Below are positions 13,561-23,300 of a DNA stretch of 46,454 nucleotides, in pieces. Where the stretch lies: the NCBI GenBank assembly GCA_016866775.1, contig VGLJ01000038.1, forward strand, positions 1-46,454, in the 5' to 3' direction. The first letter of the stretch is position 1; each line of letters begins with the position of its first letter. This DNA comes from Candidatus Rokuibacteriota bacterium. GTDB taxonomy: Bacteria; Methylomirabilota; Methylomirabilia; Rokubacteriales; CSP1-6. A model generated the notes under the pieces. The model saw nothing but the letters and a program-made list of their open reading frames with translations, was not told where the DNA came from and made no database searches. The translations under genes and the position numbers were made by a program.

Positions 13561-14901
13561 CTAGATCTCGCGGTCGAGCTCGCGAACCGACGCGGCCACC
13601 ATGTCGACGAGCTGATCGACCTCCTGCGGCGTGATGCAGAGCGGCGGCGCCAGGCGAAGCACGCTGCCTCGCGCATAGACGATCGCGCCGCGGTCCCAGG
13701 CTTTGCGATCGAGCTTCGCGACGAGGTCCTTGGGCAGCGGCTGGCCCGAGTCTTTCGGATCGACCAGCTCGGCGCACACGAGCAGGCCGCGGCCCCGCAC
13801 TTCGCCGGCGATGCGCGTGCCTCGCAGCGCCTCGCGCAGGCCGGTGGCAAGCCGCGTGCCCATCGCGTCGGCGTTCTCGACGAGATGGTCTTTCTCCATG
13901 ATCTGGAGGTTCGCGAGCGCGGCCGCGCACGCGACGGGATGGGCGGCGTACGTGTTCGGATGCACGTTCTCGTCCTTCGTGTCGTCGGCGAAGACGCCGG
14001 CGAGCCGCCGCGTCGCGATGCTCGCGGAGAGCGGCACGTAGCCCGAGGTGATCCCCTTCGCGACCGACATCAGATCCGGGACGACGGCGTCGTGCTCGAC
14101 GGCGAACCAGCGCCCGGTGCGGCCGAAGCCCGTGATCACCTCGTCGGCGATCAGCAGCACCTCGAGCTCGTCGCAGATCGCGCGCACGCGCTTGAGCCAG
14201 CCGATGGGCGGCATGATGAAGCCGCCCGAGGAGAGCACCGGCTCCTGGATGACCGCGGAGACCGTCTCGGGCCCCTCGCGGACGATCGCGTCCCTCAGCT
14301 CGCGCGCGCGGCGCTCGACCAGCTCCTCGTCGCTGCCCGTGCCGCGGTCGCGGTACGGATACGGCGCGGTCACCTTCGCGAAGCCCGTCGGCTTGATGAC
14401 GTCGTACGGGGCGGAGAGATGCGGGAGGCCGCAGATCGCGTAGGTCCCCATCGTCGCGCCGTGGTACCCGCCGTGGAACGAGATGACCTTGTGCTTCTCC
14501 CCCTTGCCCTTGGCGAGCCAGTAGTGCCGCGCGATCTGCATCGAGCGCTCGTTCGCCTCGGAGCCGCTGACCGCGAACATCGTGAGATCGAGGTCGCCGG
14601 GCGTCAGGGACGCGAGCTTCTTCGCCAGCTCCGCCGCCGGGCGATTCGAGAACTGCCGCGTGGTCGGATAGTAGGCGAGCCGCACGGTCTGCTCGGCGAT
14701 CGCCTCGGCGATCTCGCGGCGGCCGTGGCCGACGTTCACGACGGCGAGGCCCGCGAAGCCGTCCATCAGCTTCTTGCCCCGCTCGGTCCAGACCCAGACT
14801 CCCTCGGCACGGTCGATGACCAGCTCCTCGTCCGAGAGCCACGGGTGGTCCTGCGTCTTGTGCGTCCAGAGATGGCGGATCGCGTCGGCTGGCGTTGTCA
14901 T
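13561..14901 (-). CDS. Class III aminotransferase (omega-aminotransferase family)
   Basis: A 446-residue PLP-dependent enzyme that transfers an amino group from an omega-amino acid or amine to an oxo acid. Motifs are VSGSEANERSMQIAR (phosphate binding), SFHGGYHGATMG, the Asp of LLIADEVITGFGRTGRWFA that contacts the pyridine nitrogen, and the Schiff-base Lys in SVAKGITSGYVPLSAS. Full family length. The ATG at 14901 gives a typical N-terminus; the gene stands alone between convergent and divergent neighbours. Substrate could be beta-alanine, pyruvate-coupled amines or similar; not resolvable from sequence. Confidence 0.9.
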   Translation of the reverse strand: MTTPADAIRHLWTHKTQDHPWLSDEELVIDRAEGVWVWTERGKKLMDGFAGLAVVNVGHGRREIAEAIAEQTVRLAYYPTTRQFSNRPAAELAKKLASLTPGDLDLTMFAVSGSEANERSMQIARHYWLAKGKGEKHKVISFHGGYHGATMGTYAICGLPHLSAPYDVIKPTGFAKVTAPYPYRDRGTGSDEELVERRARELRDAIVREGPETVSAVIQEPVLSSGGFIMPPIGWLKRVRAICDELEVLLIADEVITGFGRTGRWFAVEHDAVVPDLMSVAKGITSGYVPLSASIATRRLAGVFADDTKDENVHPNTYAAHPVACAAALANLQIMEKDHLVENADAMGTRLATGLREALRGTRIAGEVRGRGLLVCAELVDPKDSGQPLPKDLVAKLDRKAWDRGAIVYARGSVLRLAPPLCITPQEVDQLVDMVAASVRELDREI

Positions 14902-14950
14902 GCCCGCTACTGTATCAGTCCTCGACCCTCCCGGGGATCCCTCGAGGGCT

Positions 14951-14963
14951 TAAGGTAGCGTGC
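14951..14963 (+). promoter_or_regulatory. Possible leaderless promoter -10 box (TAAGGT)
   Basis: TAAGGT followed by seven bases and ATG at 14964, matching the spacing before xthA. No ribosome site is present. Confidence 0.3.
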
Positions 14964-15152
14964 ATGAAGCCCCACTACTTCCTGCCGCTCGCCGCGCACG
15001 TCGTCGGCACGCTCGCCATCGGCTTCGGCTCCGTCATCCCGGGCAGCTGCATCGCCGGCGTCAACGCGCTGACGGTCGGCTTCCTGGCGTCGGTCGTGAG
15101 CACGGTCGTCGCCTACTGGGTGGGCATCCGGCTGGCCGTCCGGTCGCGCTGA
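14964..15152 (+). CDS. Small two-helix membrane protein
   Basis: A 62-residue protein with two hydrophobic segments: about residues 5-22 (FLPLAAHVVGTLAIGFGS) and 35-56 (VGFLASVVSTVVAYWVGIRL), separated by a Cys-containing turn and ending in a basic tail. No family recognised. Its 3' end is 11 bases before the first possible start of the hydantoinase A gene, but that gene seems to have its own -10 box, so co-transcription is uncertain. Confidence 0.55.
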   Translation: MKPHYFLPLAAHVVGTLAIGFGSVIPGSCIAGVNALTVGFLASVVSTVVAYWVGIRLAVRSR

Positions 15153-15162
15153 ATCAGCCTGC

Positions 15163-15175
15163 TATGATCCCCGGG
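15163..15175 (+). promoter_or_regulatory. Leaderless-type promoter -10 box (TATGAT) of hydantoinase A
   Basis: A good TATGAT is followed by seven bases and ATG at 15176. The alternative start ATG at 15164 lies inside the hexamer. Choosing 15176 gives the usual N-terminus of the family (MFIVGVDVGGT). Confidence 0.45.
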
Positions 15176-17269
15176 ATGTTCATCGTCGGTGTCGACGTCG
15201 GCGGCACGTTCACGGACCTGACCGCCGTCGACGAGGCGACGGGCCGGGTCGTCGTCACCAAGGTCCCGTCGCAGGCGCGCAACGAGGCCGCCGCCTTGCT
15301 CGCGGGCCTCCAGGCCCTCGGCATCGCGAGCCGCGAGGTGCGGCGGCTCGTGCACGGCACGACGGTCGGAACCAACGCGGTGCTGGAGCGCCGCGGCGCG
15401 CGCGTCGCCGTGCTGACGACCGCCGGCTTCCGCGACCTGATCGAGATCGGGCGCACCAAGCGCAACATCCCCGCGCTGTTCGTGCCGACGTTCGTGAGGC
15501 CGAAACCGGTCGTCGAGCGCAAGCACCGCTTCGAGGTGATCGAACGCCTCGCGGCCGACGGCTCGGTGCTGGTGCCGCTCGATCCGGCGACCGTCGAGCG
15601 CGCGCTCGAGGCGGCGCTGGCCGCGCGCGCCGAGGCCATCGCCGTCTGCCTCCTCCACGCGTACCTGAATCCGACGCACGAGCGCCTCGTCGCGGACGCG
15701 GCCAAGGGCCGTGCGCTCGGGTTGCCGGTGTCATGTTCCGCGGACGTCGTCCCCGAGTACCGCGAGTTCGAGCGGTTCTCGACGACCGTGCTCAACGCGT
15801 ACCTGCAGCCGTTGATGGACGTCTACCTGAGCGGGCTCGAAGAGCGGCTGCTCGCGACCGGCTACGGCCACGGCGTGCTGACCGTCGGCTCCAGCGGCGG
15901 GATGATGACGACCGACACCGCGCGAAGGCTGCCGATCAAGACCATCTTCTCGGGGCCGGCGGGCGGGGTCAGCCAGGCCTGTCACGTCGGGGACAGCGCC
16001 GGAATTCGAGATTTCGTCACCTACGACATGGGCGGCACGTCGACGGATGTTTGCCTCGTCCGTGATCTCACGCCCGTGATGACGTCCGACAGCATGATCG
16101 GCGCGTTCCCCGTGAAGGTGCCGCAGATCGACATGCACACGGTCGGCGCGGGCGGCGGCTCCATCGCATGGCTCGACGTCGACGGCAGCCTGCAAGTCGG
16201 CCCGCGCAGCGCCGGGGCGTCGCCGGGGCCCGCGGCGTACGGCCTCGGCGGCACGGAAGCGACCGTGACCGACGCGAACGTCGTGCTCGGACGCATCGGG
16301 ACGAGCAAGCGCCTCGGCGGCAGCATCGCCGTGGCCCCGGACAAGGCGCGCGCGGTCGTGGCGGACCTCGCGCGGCGCATGGCCGTCCCGGCGGAGCGCC
16401 CGCAGGCCACATTGACGGGCGAGGCGCTCGCGGAGGGCATCGTGCGCATCGCCGTCGCGCGCATGACGTCCGCCATCCGCGAGATCTCGATCCAGCGCGG
16501 CTACGACCCGCGCGACTTCACGCTGATCGCGTTCGGCGGCGCGGGCCCGATGCACGCGCTCGCGATCGCGGACGAGCTCGGCATCCCGCGCGTGCTGGTG
16601 CCGCGCCACCCCGGCAACTTTTCGGCGCTCGGCCTGCTCGCCTCCGACATCAAGCACGACGACGTGCGCACGCGCGTGGGCCCGCTGCGCGCGCAGGCGT
16701 CGCTGCTCGGCGAGCTCTTCGCGGAGATGGCGGGAGGCGCGCGCCGTCAGCTCGAGCTCGAAGGCTTCGCGCACGACCAGCAGCGCGTGCGCCGCTCGCT
16801 CGACCTGCGCTACCGGGGTCAGGCGTTCGAATTGAACGTCGCGGTCGACACAATTGATGGCCATGGGCCGTCAAGGTTCAAGGGCCTTGACGCCTTACCG
16901 TCGTTGGCGGAGATCGAGGCGCAGTTCCACCGCCAGCACGCGAGCGCGTACGGCCACGCGAACACCGACGCGACGATCGAGCTGGTCAACATCAGGCTCG
17001 TCGCCTACGGCCTCGTCGCCAAGCCGGCGGCCGAGCGCCATCGGAGCGACACGCGGTCGCTGGACGACGCGCTCATCGAGCGCCGCCGCGTGTGGTTCGG
17101 CGGCGCCGCGCACGACTGTCCGGTCTGGGAGCGGGAGCGCCTGCCCGAGCGCGCGGCCCTCGGCGGCCCCGCGATCGTGGAGGAGTTCGGCGCGACGACG
17201 GTCGTGCTGCCGGGCTGGCGGGGAGCGCTGGACGAACACGGCAACATCCGACTCGAGAGAGAGGGTTGA
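15176..17269 (+). CDS. hyuA: Hydantoinase/oxoprolinase subunit A
   Basis: A 697-residue ATP-dependent hydantoinase/5-oxoprolinase alpha subunit, which activates and opens cyclic amides or related carbonyl compounds together with subunit B. It has the ASKHA nucleotide-binding motifs VGVDVGGTFTD at the N-terminus and YDMGGTSTD near residue 285. It also has HGTTVGTNAVLER, PAGGV, and FGGAGPMHA in the C-terminal half. Full family length. Start at 15176 is preferred (ATG at 15164 is possible, adding four residues). It is followed directly by a luciferase-like oxidoreductase and then subunit B, so the three form an operon. The substrate class (hydantoin, oxoproline, acetone-type) is not determined by sequence alone. 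Confidence 0.9.
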   Translation: MFIVGVDVGGTFTDLTAVDEATGRVVVTKVPSQARNEAAALLAGLQALGIASREVRRLVHGTTVGTNAVLERRGARVAVLTTAGFRDLIEIGRTKRNIPALFVPTFVRPKPVVERKHRFEVIERLAADGSVLVPLDPATVERALEAALAARAEAIAVCLLHAYLNPTHERLVADAAKGRALGLPVSCSADVVPEYREFERFSTTVLNAYLQPLMDVYLSGLEERLLATGYGHGVLTVGSSGGMMTTDTARRLPIKTIFSGPAGGVSQACHVGDSAGIRDFVTYDMGGTSTDVCLVRDLTPVMTSDSMIGAFPVKVPQIDMHTVGAGGGSIAWLDVDGSLQVGPRSAGASPGPAAYGLGGTEATVTDANVVLGRIGTSKRLGGSIAVAPDKARAVVADLARRMAVPAERPQATLTGEALAEGIVRIAVARMTSAIREISIQRGYDPRDFTLIAFGGAGPMHALAIADELGIPRVLVPRHPGNFSALGLLASDIKHDDVRTRVGPLRAQASLLGELFAEMAGGARRQLELEGFAHDQQRVRRSLDLRYRGQAFELNVAVDTIDGHGPSRFKGLDALPSLAEIEAQFHRQHASAYGHANTDATIELVNIRLVAYGLVAKPAAERHRSDTRSLDDALIERRRVWFGGAAHDCPVWERERLPERAALGGPAIVEEFGATTVVLPGWRGALDEHGNIRLEREG

Positions 17270-17270
17270 G

Positions 17271-18428
17271 ATGATCAGGCACTTCTCGAACGTCTACGCA
17301 GGGCACGTCGATCTCGGCGACATGGGGCAGGACGCGACGCCCGCCAACGACCGGCGCTACTCGAACGCGCACCTCGCGACCGTCTTCGACAAGACGACGG
17401 CCGTCGCGAAGACCATGGACGAGCACGGCTACTCGATCCTCTGGCTGGCCGAGCACCACTTCCAGCACGAGGGCTACGAGGCCATCCCGAACCTCCTGAT
17501 GTGCGCCGTCGACCTCGCGCACAAGACCCGGCAGCTCAAGATCGGCTGCGGCTTCAACATCACGCCGATGTGGCATCCGCTGCGTCTCGCCGAGGACTTC
17601 GCGACCGCCGACATCCTCACCAAGGGCCGTACGGTGTTCGGCGTCGGGCGCGGCTACCACACGCGCGAGGTGGAGACGTTCGGCGCGCCGATGCTCGACC
17701 AGGAGGCGAACCGCGAGCTCTTCGAGGAGCAGGTCGAGATCATCATGAAGGCGTTCCGCGAGGAGTCGTTCTCGCACAAGGGCAAGCGCTACACGCTGCC
17801 GCCGAACGTGCCGTACCGCGGCTACGACCTGAAGGAGCTGACGCTGGTGCCGCGCCCGGTGAACCTGCCCGTCGAGACGTGGCAGCCGGTCGTCAGCGCG
17901 GGCGCGCGCGGGCTCGACTTCATGATGAAGCACCGGATCAAGGGGCTGATCGGCGGCGGCGCGGCGACGGCGGCGCAGAAGTCGATCTACGCGTTCCAGG
18001 AGGCGGCGCATCGCGCCGGGCTCGATTACAAGCTCGGCGAGGGCCTGAGCCTCGGCATCTTCTACTACCTCGCCGACAGCCGCGAGCGGGCGATCCGCGA
18101 GATCACCCCGTTCTACGAGGAGCACGTGAAGATGTTCGGGCCGCTCGGCTTCGTGCCGGGCATCACGCCCGAGCAGCTCGAGGCGTCCACGAAGCGCGGC
18201 GGCTGGGACACGGCGGGCGTGCCGAAGGTGACCGACTACATGAAGGTCGGCGCGTGGTTCGCGGGGACCGTGGACGAGCTGGTTGCCTACCTCCACGAGC
18301 TGGAGGCGAAGTTCCCCGGGCTCGAGTACGTGCACCTCTCGAACAGCATGGGCATGCCGCAGAAGGTGATGCTCGAGCAGCTCGCGTGGCTCGGCAAGGA
18401 AGTCTTGCCCAAGTTCAAGAACCGATGA
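17271..18428 (+). CDS. LLM-class flavin-dependent oxidoreductase
   Basis: A 385-residue bacterial-luciferase-like monooxygenase (FMN or F420 dependent, TIM barrel). Landmarks are AKTMDEHGYSILWLAEHHF near residue 45, LKIGCGFNITPMWHPLRLAEDFA, GRTVFGVGRGYHTREVETFG and the VSAGARGLDFM strand in the C-terminal half. It sits between hydantoinase A (one-base gap after the stop) and hydantoinase B (ATGA overlap), which ties it to the same pathway. Perhaps it oxidises the compound that the hydantoinase then opens, or its product; this is inference from position. An intervening oxygenase in a hyuA-hyuB operon is unusual. Confidence 0.88.
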   Translation: MIRHFSNVYAGHVDLGDMGQDATPANDRRYSNAHLATVFDKTTAVAKTMDEHGYSILWLAEHHFQHEGYEAIPNLLMCAVDLAHKTRQLKIGCGFNITPMWHPLRLAEDFATADILTKGRTVFGVGRGYHTREVETFGAPMLDQEANRELFEEQVEIIMKAFREESFSHKGKRYTLPPNVPYRGYDLKELTLVPRPVNLPVETWQPVVSAGARGLDFMMKHRIKGLIGGGAATAAQKSIYAFQEAAHRAGLDYKLGEGLSLGIFYYLADSRERAIREITPFYEEHVKMFGPLGFVPGITPEQLEASTKRGGWDTAGVPKVTDYMKVGAWFAGTVDELVAYLHELEAKFPGLEYVHLSNSMGMPQKVMLEQLAWLGKEVLPKFKNR

Positions 18429-20464
18429 TCGATCCGATCACGCTGGAAGTCCTGCGCGAGGCGTTCGTCTCGATCGTGCGCGAGATGCGCGTGACGCTCG
18501 TGCGCACCGCGTACTCGTCGATCCTCTACGAGGGCGAGGACTTCTCGTGCGTGCTGATGGACGGCGACGCGCAGATCGTCGCCATGTCGAAGGGGCAGGA
18601 CCACCCGCTGCACATCGTGCCGATCGCGTGGTCGATGAAGGCCGTGCGCGAGAAGTTCGGCGACGACATCCACCCCGGCGACATGTTCCTCCACAACGAC
18701 CCCTACACCGGCGGCACGCACCTGAACGACGTCGCGCTGATCTATCCGATCTTCGCCGACGGAACGATGTTCGTCTTCCCCGTCGTGCGCGCGCACTGGG
18801 GCGACGTGGGCGGCATGAGTCCGGGCAGCCTCTCGGGCGGCGCGACCGAGATCTTCCAGGAAGGCGTGCGCATACCGCCCATTCGCATCGTCGACCGCGG
18901 GGTCCCGAACCAGGCGGCGCTCGACCTGATCTTCAGCAACATGCGCGGGCCGCGCGAGCGGCAGGGCGACTTCGAGGCCATGCTCGGCACCTGCAAGAAG
19001 GCCGCGGAGCGCGTCGAAGGCCTGGCCGCCAAGTACGGCGTCGCGACGGTCCGCGCCGCGGTGGCGGAGCTGATGGATCGCGCCGAGCTCAGGATGCGCC
19101 GCGCGATCGCGGCGCTCCGCGACGGCGAATACGTCTACGAGGCGCATCTCGAAAGCGGCCGCGAGCGGCTCGAGCCGCTGACCGTGCGGGCGAAGGTCAC
19201 GGTGGCGGACGACACCATCACGATCGACCTCACGGGAACGTCGCCGCAGACCGCCGGGCCGACGAACGTCGGGCCGGCGATGGCGCCCACGGGCGCCTTC
19301 ACCATCGTCAAGTCGTTCCTCGATCCGGGCTCCGACGTGAACTCGGGGGCGTTCCGGCCGCTCACGGTGATCACGCCGCCCGGGACGATCGTGAACGCCA
19401 ACCCGCCGGCGCCGTGCGGCGGCATGGTCGAGGTGAAGTACTGCGTCGAGACCGCCGTGATGGGCGCGCTCGCGCCGGCGCTCGACGGCAAGGTCGCCGG
19501 CGACCTCAAGGGCGGCGGCAACCATTGTTATGTCGGCGGCCCCCACCCCCGCACCGGCGAGACCTTCATCTTCTACGAGTACCCGGCCGGCGGGACCGGC
19601 GGCTATGACGGCGGCGACGGCAGCAACACCGTGCGCGCGTGGACCGAGAGCGACATGACCACGCTGCAGCCGATCGAGGCGATCGAGCAGCTCTACCCGG
19701 TGCACGTCGAGGCGACCGCCATCCGCGAGGATTCCGGCGGCCCCGGCCGGTGGCGCGGCGGCTGCGGCCTCACGCGCGCGGTGCGGATCCAGGCGCCGTC
19801 CACCCAGCTCTCGGTGCTCGCGGAGAAGGCGGTGCTTCCGCCGTTCGGCGTCTGTGGCGGCGACGCGGGCGCGCGCAACCGCTTCTGGATCTCGCGTGAC
19901 GGCCGGCCGGTCGCGCCCTCCCCGCTTCCGGGCAAGGTCAGCGGCTTCCCGATCGAGCCGGGCGACGTCTTGATGATGGAGAGCTCGGGCGGCGGCGGCT
20001 TCGGCGACCCGCTGGACCGCGATGTGGCGGCGGTCGCCGCGGACGTTGCGGAAGGCTATGTCACGCGCGCCGCGGCCGAGCGCATCTACGGCGTCGTCTG
20101 GCGCGGCGACGCCATCGACGAGGCCGCGACGGCCACGCGGCGCGCGGAGCTTCGGGTCGCCCGCCCGCGCGTGTCTCTACACCCCGCGCCGGATCTCGCG
20201 AGTGCCGGCGCAGCGACCGCGGACGCGAGGCTGCGCGGACGAGCGGTCCGCATCGACGCGGAGACGGCGCGCGCGCTCGGCATCTCCCGAGGCGGGGTGG
20301 TCGAGCTCGTGAACCCGCGCGGCGCGCCCCTGCGCGCGTGGGTGGCGGACGTCATGCCGGGGAACGGCCGTCGCGCGGAGATGGCCGCCGACGGGCTGCG
20401 CATGCTCGCGCTCGCGGACGGCGGGGAAGCCGAGATCCGCGCCGTGCACTCCGGCGCGCTGTAA
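18425..20464 (+). CDS. hyuB: Hydantoinase/oxoprolinase subunit B
   Basis: A 679-residue beta subunit of the hydantoinase/oxoprolinase/acetone-carboxylase superfamily. It starts with the canonical MIDPITLEVLREAF and carries SILYEGEDFSC, the metal-binding HNDPYTGGTHLNDV, AHWGDVGGM and the C-terminal YPAGGTGGYDGGDGSN and SSGGGGFGDP. The last 110 residues (from about VSLHPAPDL) are a tail beyond the usual core that contains a beta-rich IDAETARALGISRGGVVEL segment, resembling a small molybdopterin-dinucleotide-binding-like fold. That comparison is weak. It is translationally coupled to the preceding oxidoreductase and is the last gene of the operon. Confidence 0.9.
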   Translation: MIDPITLEVLREAFVSIVREMRVTLVRTAYSSILYEGEDFSCVLMDGDAQIVAMSKGQDHPLHIVPIAWSMKAVREKFGDDIHPGDMFLHNDPYTGGTHLNDVALIYPIFADGTMFVFPVVRAHWGDVGGMSPGSLSGGATEIFQEGVRIPPIRIVDRGVPNQAALDLIFSNMRGPRERQGDFEAMLGTCKKAAERVEGLAAKYGVATVRAAVAELMDRAELRMRRAIAALRDGEYVYEAHLESGRERLEPLTVRAKVTVADDTITIDLTGTSPQTAGPTNVGPAMAPTGAFTIVKSFLDPGSDVNSGAFRPLTVITPPGTIVNANPPAPCGGMVEVKYCVETAVMGALAPALDGKVAGDLKGGGNHCYVGGPHPRTGETFIFYEYPAGGTGGYDGGDGSNTVRAWTESDMTTLQPIEAIEQLYPVHVEATAIREDSGGPGRWRGGCGLTRAVRIQAPSTQLSVLAEKAVLPPFGVCGGDAGARNRFWISRDGRPVAPSPLPGKVSGFPIEPGDVLMMESSGGGGFGDPLDRDVAAVAADVAEGYVTRAAAERIYGVVWRGDAIDEAATATRRAELRVARPRVSLHPAPDLASAGAATADARLRGRAVRIDAETARALGISRGGVVELVNPRGAPLRAWVADVMPGNGRRAEMAADGLRMLALADGGEAEIRAVHSGAL

Positions 20465-20467
20465 GAA

Positions 20468-20686
20468 CTACCGCGCCTCCAGCACCACGACCTCGCCTTC
20501 GTCGTCGGTGATGATCTCGACCGGCTCGCGCTCGCACGCCGGCAGGCGGCGCGGCACGATCGCGCGGCGCACGAGATCACACATGATGCGGTTCGCCGTG
20601 GACCAGTCTTCCTCGTTCGTGACGTGAAATGAACAAAAGCTCGGCCGGTCCGGGTTCGACTGGCCGCAGACGATGCAGAGGCTCAT
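20468..20686 (-). CDS. Small Cys-rich (zinc-ribbon-like) protein
   Basis: A 72-residue protein beginning MSLCIVCGQSNPDRPSFC, a CxxC...CxxH pattern that could bind zinc. A helical segment (STANRIMCDLVRRAIV) and an acidic beta-hairpin end (VEIITDDEGEVVVLEA) follow. No named family recognised. It lies downstream of the PhyH gene on the same strand (71-base gap with a CCCCG/CGGGG hairpin) and converges on hyuB, with three bases between the stops. Confidence 0.6.
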   Translation of the reverse strand: MSLCIVCGQSNPDRPSFCSFHVTNEEDWSTANRIMCDLVRRAIVPRRLPACEREPVEIITDDEGEVVVLEAR

Positions 20687-20757
20687 CACCGCCCTCACCT
20701 CTGCAACAGGACATCCCCCGAGCGGGTTCCGGGGAACTTCGGCGAGACGGTCGGCGT

Positions 20758-21609
20758 TTACACGGCCTGGCGCGTGCCGCCGTACGCGATGCTCGGGCCG
20801 ATCCGGCTGTCCGCGAAGATCAGCTTCGCGCGCTTCTCGGTGATCGCCGACCAGTTCGCCAGCGCGTGCGCCGACCACTCCGCATCCGGCCGCGGCTCGT
20901 CGTCGAAGTTGCCGTAGGTGTCGACGCCGCGCAGGAGCATCGTGGGCTGCGGGACGCGCGGCGGCTTCGCCCACGTCGGCAGCATCTCGACGAGCAGCAG
21001 GAAGCGACGGTCCGGGCCGGCATTCACTCCCGAGGAGTGCACGAGCGAGTTGTCGAAGAACACCGCCTCGCCGGGCTGGAGCTCGAAGTCCACCGCCTTC
21101 GAGTCGTCGAACGCGTCCGTGATGAACTGGCCGCGCGCGAGGATGCTCTTCGGATCGTCCTTCTCCGAGTGCTTGAGGATGCCCCAGCGATGCGAGCCGG
21201 GGATGCCGCGCAGGCAGCCCTGCTTCACGCCGCAGTCCGAAAGCGCGAGCCCCGCGAGCACAACGGGGAGCGCCGCGCCGTACGACGAGTCCTGATGCCA
21301 GCCCGCGAACGTCTCGCCGTCGGCCTTCTTGACCCGCCACGCCATGCTCCAGCAGCGGATGTTCGGGCCGATGAGGTCCTCGAAGACGTCCAAAATGTGC
21401 GGGTCCTCGGCGATCTCCAGCACCCAGGGGCACAGGAGATGCGACTTGGTCTTCATCTTCTTGATGTCGACGTCGGACACCCGCGCTTCGAGCGCCTCGA
21501 AGCGCTCGCGGTACAGACGGGCGCGCGCGGCACTCATCAGCCGCACGGGCGACAGGCAGCCGTCCCGCTCGTAGGCACGCACCTGCTCTTCGGTCAGGAC
21601 CTTGGGCAT
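20758..21609 (-). CDS. Phytanoyl-CoA dioxygenase (PhyH) family protein
   Basis: A 283-residue Fe(II)/2-oxoglutarate oxygenase of the PhyH family. The iron-binding HxD is in [11 protein letters not shown], the distal His in [10 protein letters not shown] and the 2-oxoglutarate Arg in [21 protein letters not shown] is the family's beta-strand signature. The N-terminus [17 protein letters not shown] is typical and fixes the start. Family members hydroxylate acyl-CoAs, amino acids, ectoine or halogenate small molecules; the substrate here is unknown. It lies 100 bases upstream of the sigma-54-type activator's coding end on the same strand. Confidence 0.88.
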   Translation of the reverse strand: MPKVLTEEQVRAYERDGCLSPVRLMSAARARLYRERFEALEARVSDVDIKKMKTKSHLLCPWVLEIAEDPHILDVFEDLIGPNIRCWSMAWRVKKADGETFAGWHQDSSYGAALPVVLAGLALSDCGVKQGCLRGIPGSHRWGILKHSEKDDPKSILARGQFITDAFDDSKAVDFELQPGEAVFFDNSLVHSSGVNAGPDRRFLLLVEMLPTWAKPPRVPQPTMLLRGVDTYGNFDDEPRPDAEWSAHALANWSAITEKRAKLIFADSRIGPSIAYGGTRQAV

Positions 21610-21712
21610 GTCAGGACCTCCGCGGGCGGTAGTCTACGGCAGCAGATCGGCAACGGCGATGCGAGCGTCCGGCAGCGCGAAGGGGAAGCGCCGCGCGGCG
21701 GCGGCGGGGCGG

Positions 21713-22726
<1,014 letters not shown>

Positions 22727-22776
22727 GCGCGTGATGCAACGGTTCAGCTCGTTGAGGTCGAGCGGCTTCCGCCCTC

Positions 22777-22794
22777 GTTCTCATCATTGAGAAC
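22777..22794. promoter_or_regulatory. Perfect palindrome between crcB and the truncated activator
   Basis: GTTCTCA-TCAT-TGAGAAC has 7-bp perfect arms and lies where the receiver domain of the activator should be. It may be an activator or repressor site, or mark the deletion join. It contains the stop codon that closes the activator frame. Confidence 0.4.
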
Positions 22795-22810
22795 GGCTGG
22801 GGCGCGGCAC

Positions 22811-23188
22811 CTAGCGCTCGAGACGAGCGCCCGCGAGCATCCCGGCGACGCACAGCACGAGCGAGATGACGGTCGTGACCCCGATGTTCAGGACGGCGCC
22901 ACGCCAATCACCGAGCTGGACCATCCGGACACTTTCGTAGCTGAACGCGGAATACGTCGTCAGGCCGCCGAGCACGCCGGTACTCAGCAGCAGCCGCATG
23001 TCCTCAGAGATCACGGACGCCGCCGCGATCCGGTTGACGAATCCGATCAGGAAGCAGCCCACGAGATTGACGGCGAGCGTGCCGTACGGAAATCCGTCGC
23101 CGTAGAGCCGGACCGCGAGGAGGGCCGTGAGATACCGGAGACCGCTACCCACTGCGCCGCCAAGACAGACGAGCAGGAGATGCGCCAT
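22811..23188 (-). CDS. crcB: CrcB/Fluc fluoride ion channel
   Basis: A 125-residue four-helix membrane protein that exports fluoride as a dual-topology dimer. Family motifs are [10 protein letters not shown] at the N-terminus, [15 protein letters not shown] with the conserved Asn, and the helix break [15 protein letters not shown] with the Phe/Ser/Thr residues lining the pore. Length and start match single-domain CrcB. No fluoride riboswitch was recognised upstream. It is divergent from the peptide-transport operon, with 112 bases between the starts. Confidence 0.93.
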   Translation of the reverse strand: MAHLLLVCLGGAVGSGLRYLTALLAVRLYGDGFPYGTLAVNLVGCFLIGFVNRIAAASVISEDMRLLLSTGVLGGLTTYSAFSYESVRMVQLGDWRGAVLNIGVTTVISLVLCVAGMLAGARLER

Positions 23189-23300
23189 CTACGCCGGCAG
23201 CCAAGCCATGCGACACAGCTTGACACGGCGCGGCGGCCGCTTGCCACACCCGGCCCTTCCGCGATACGGTCGGTCACCCCGACCCGAAGGGAGCATCTCG

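Noticed and set aside
22740-22794. TGA upstream of the truncated activator as a third selenocysteine codon
   Set aside because: It falls inside a palindrome, not at a Cys-like position, and no receiver-domain sequence continues upstream of it.
23189-23300. Fluoride riboswitch upstream of crcB
   Set aside because: I looked for the characteristic conserved GGNGAUGG/CUCCGCC core and pseudoknot in the 112-base divergent region and could not find it.
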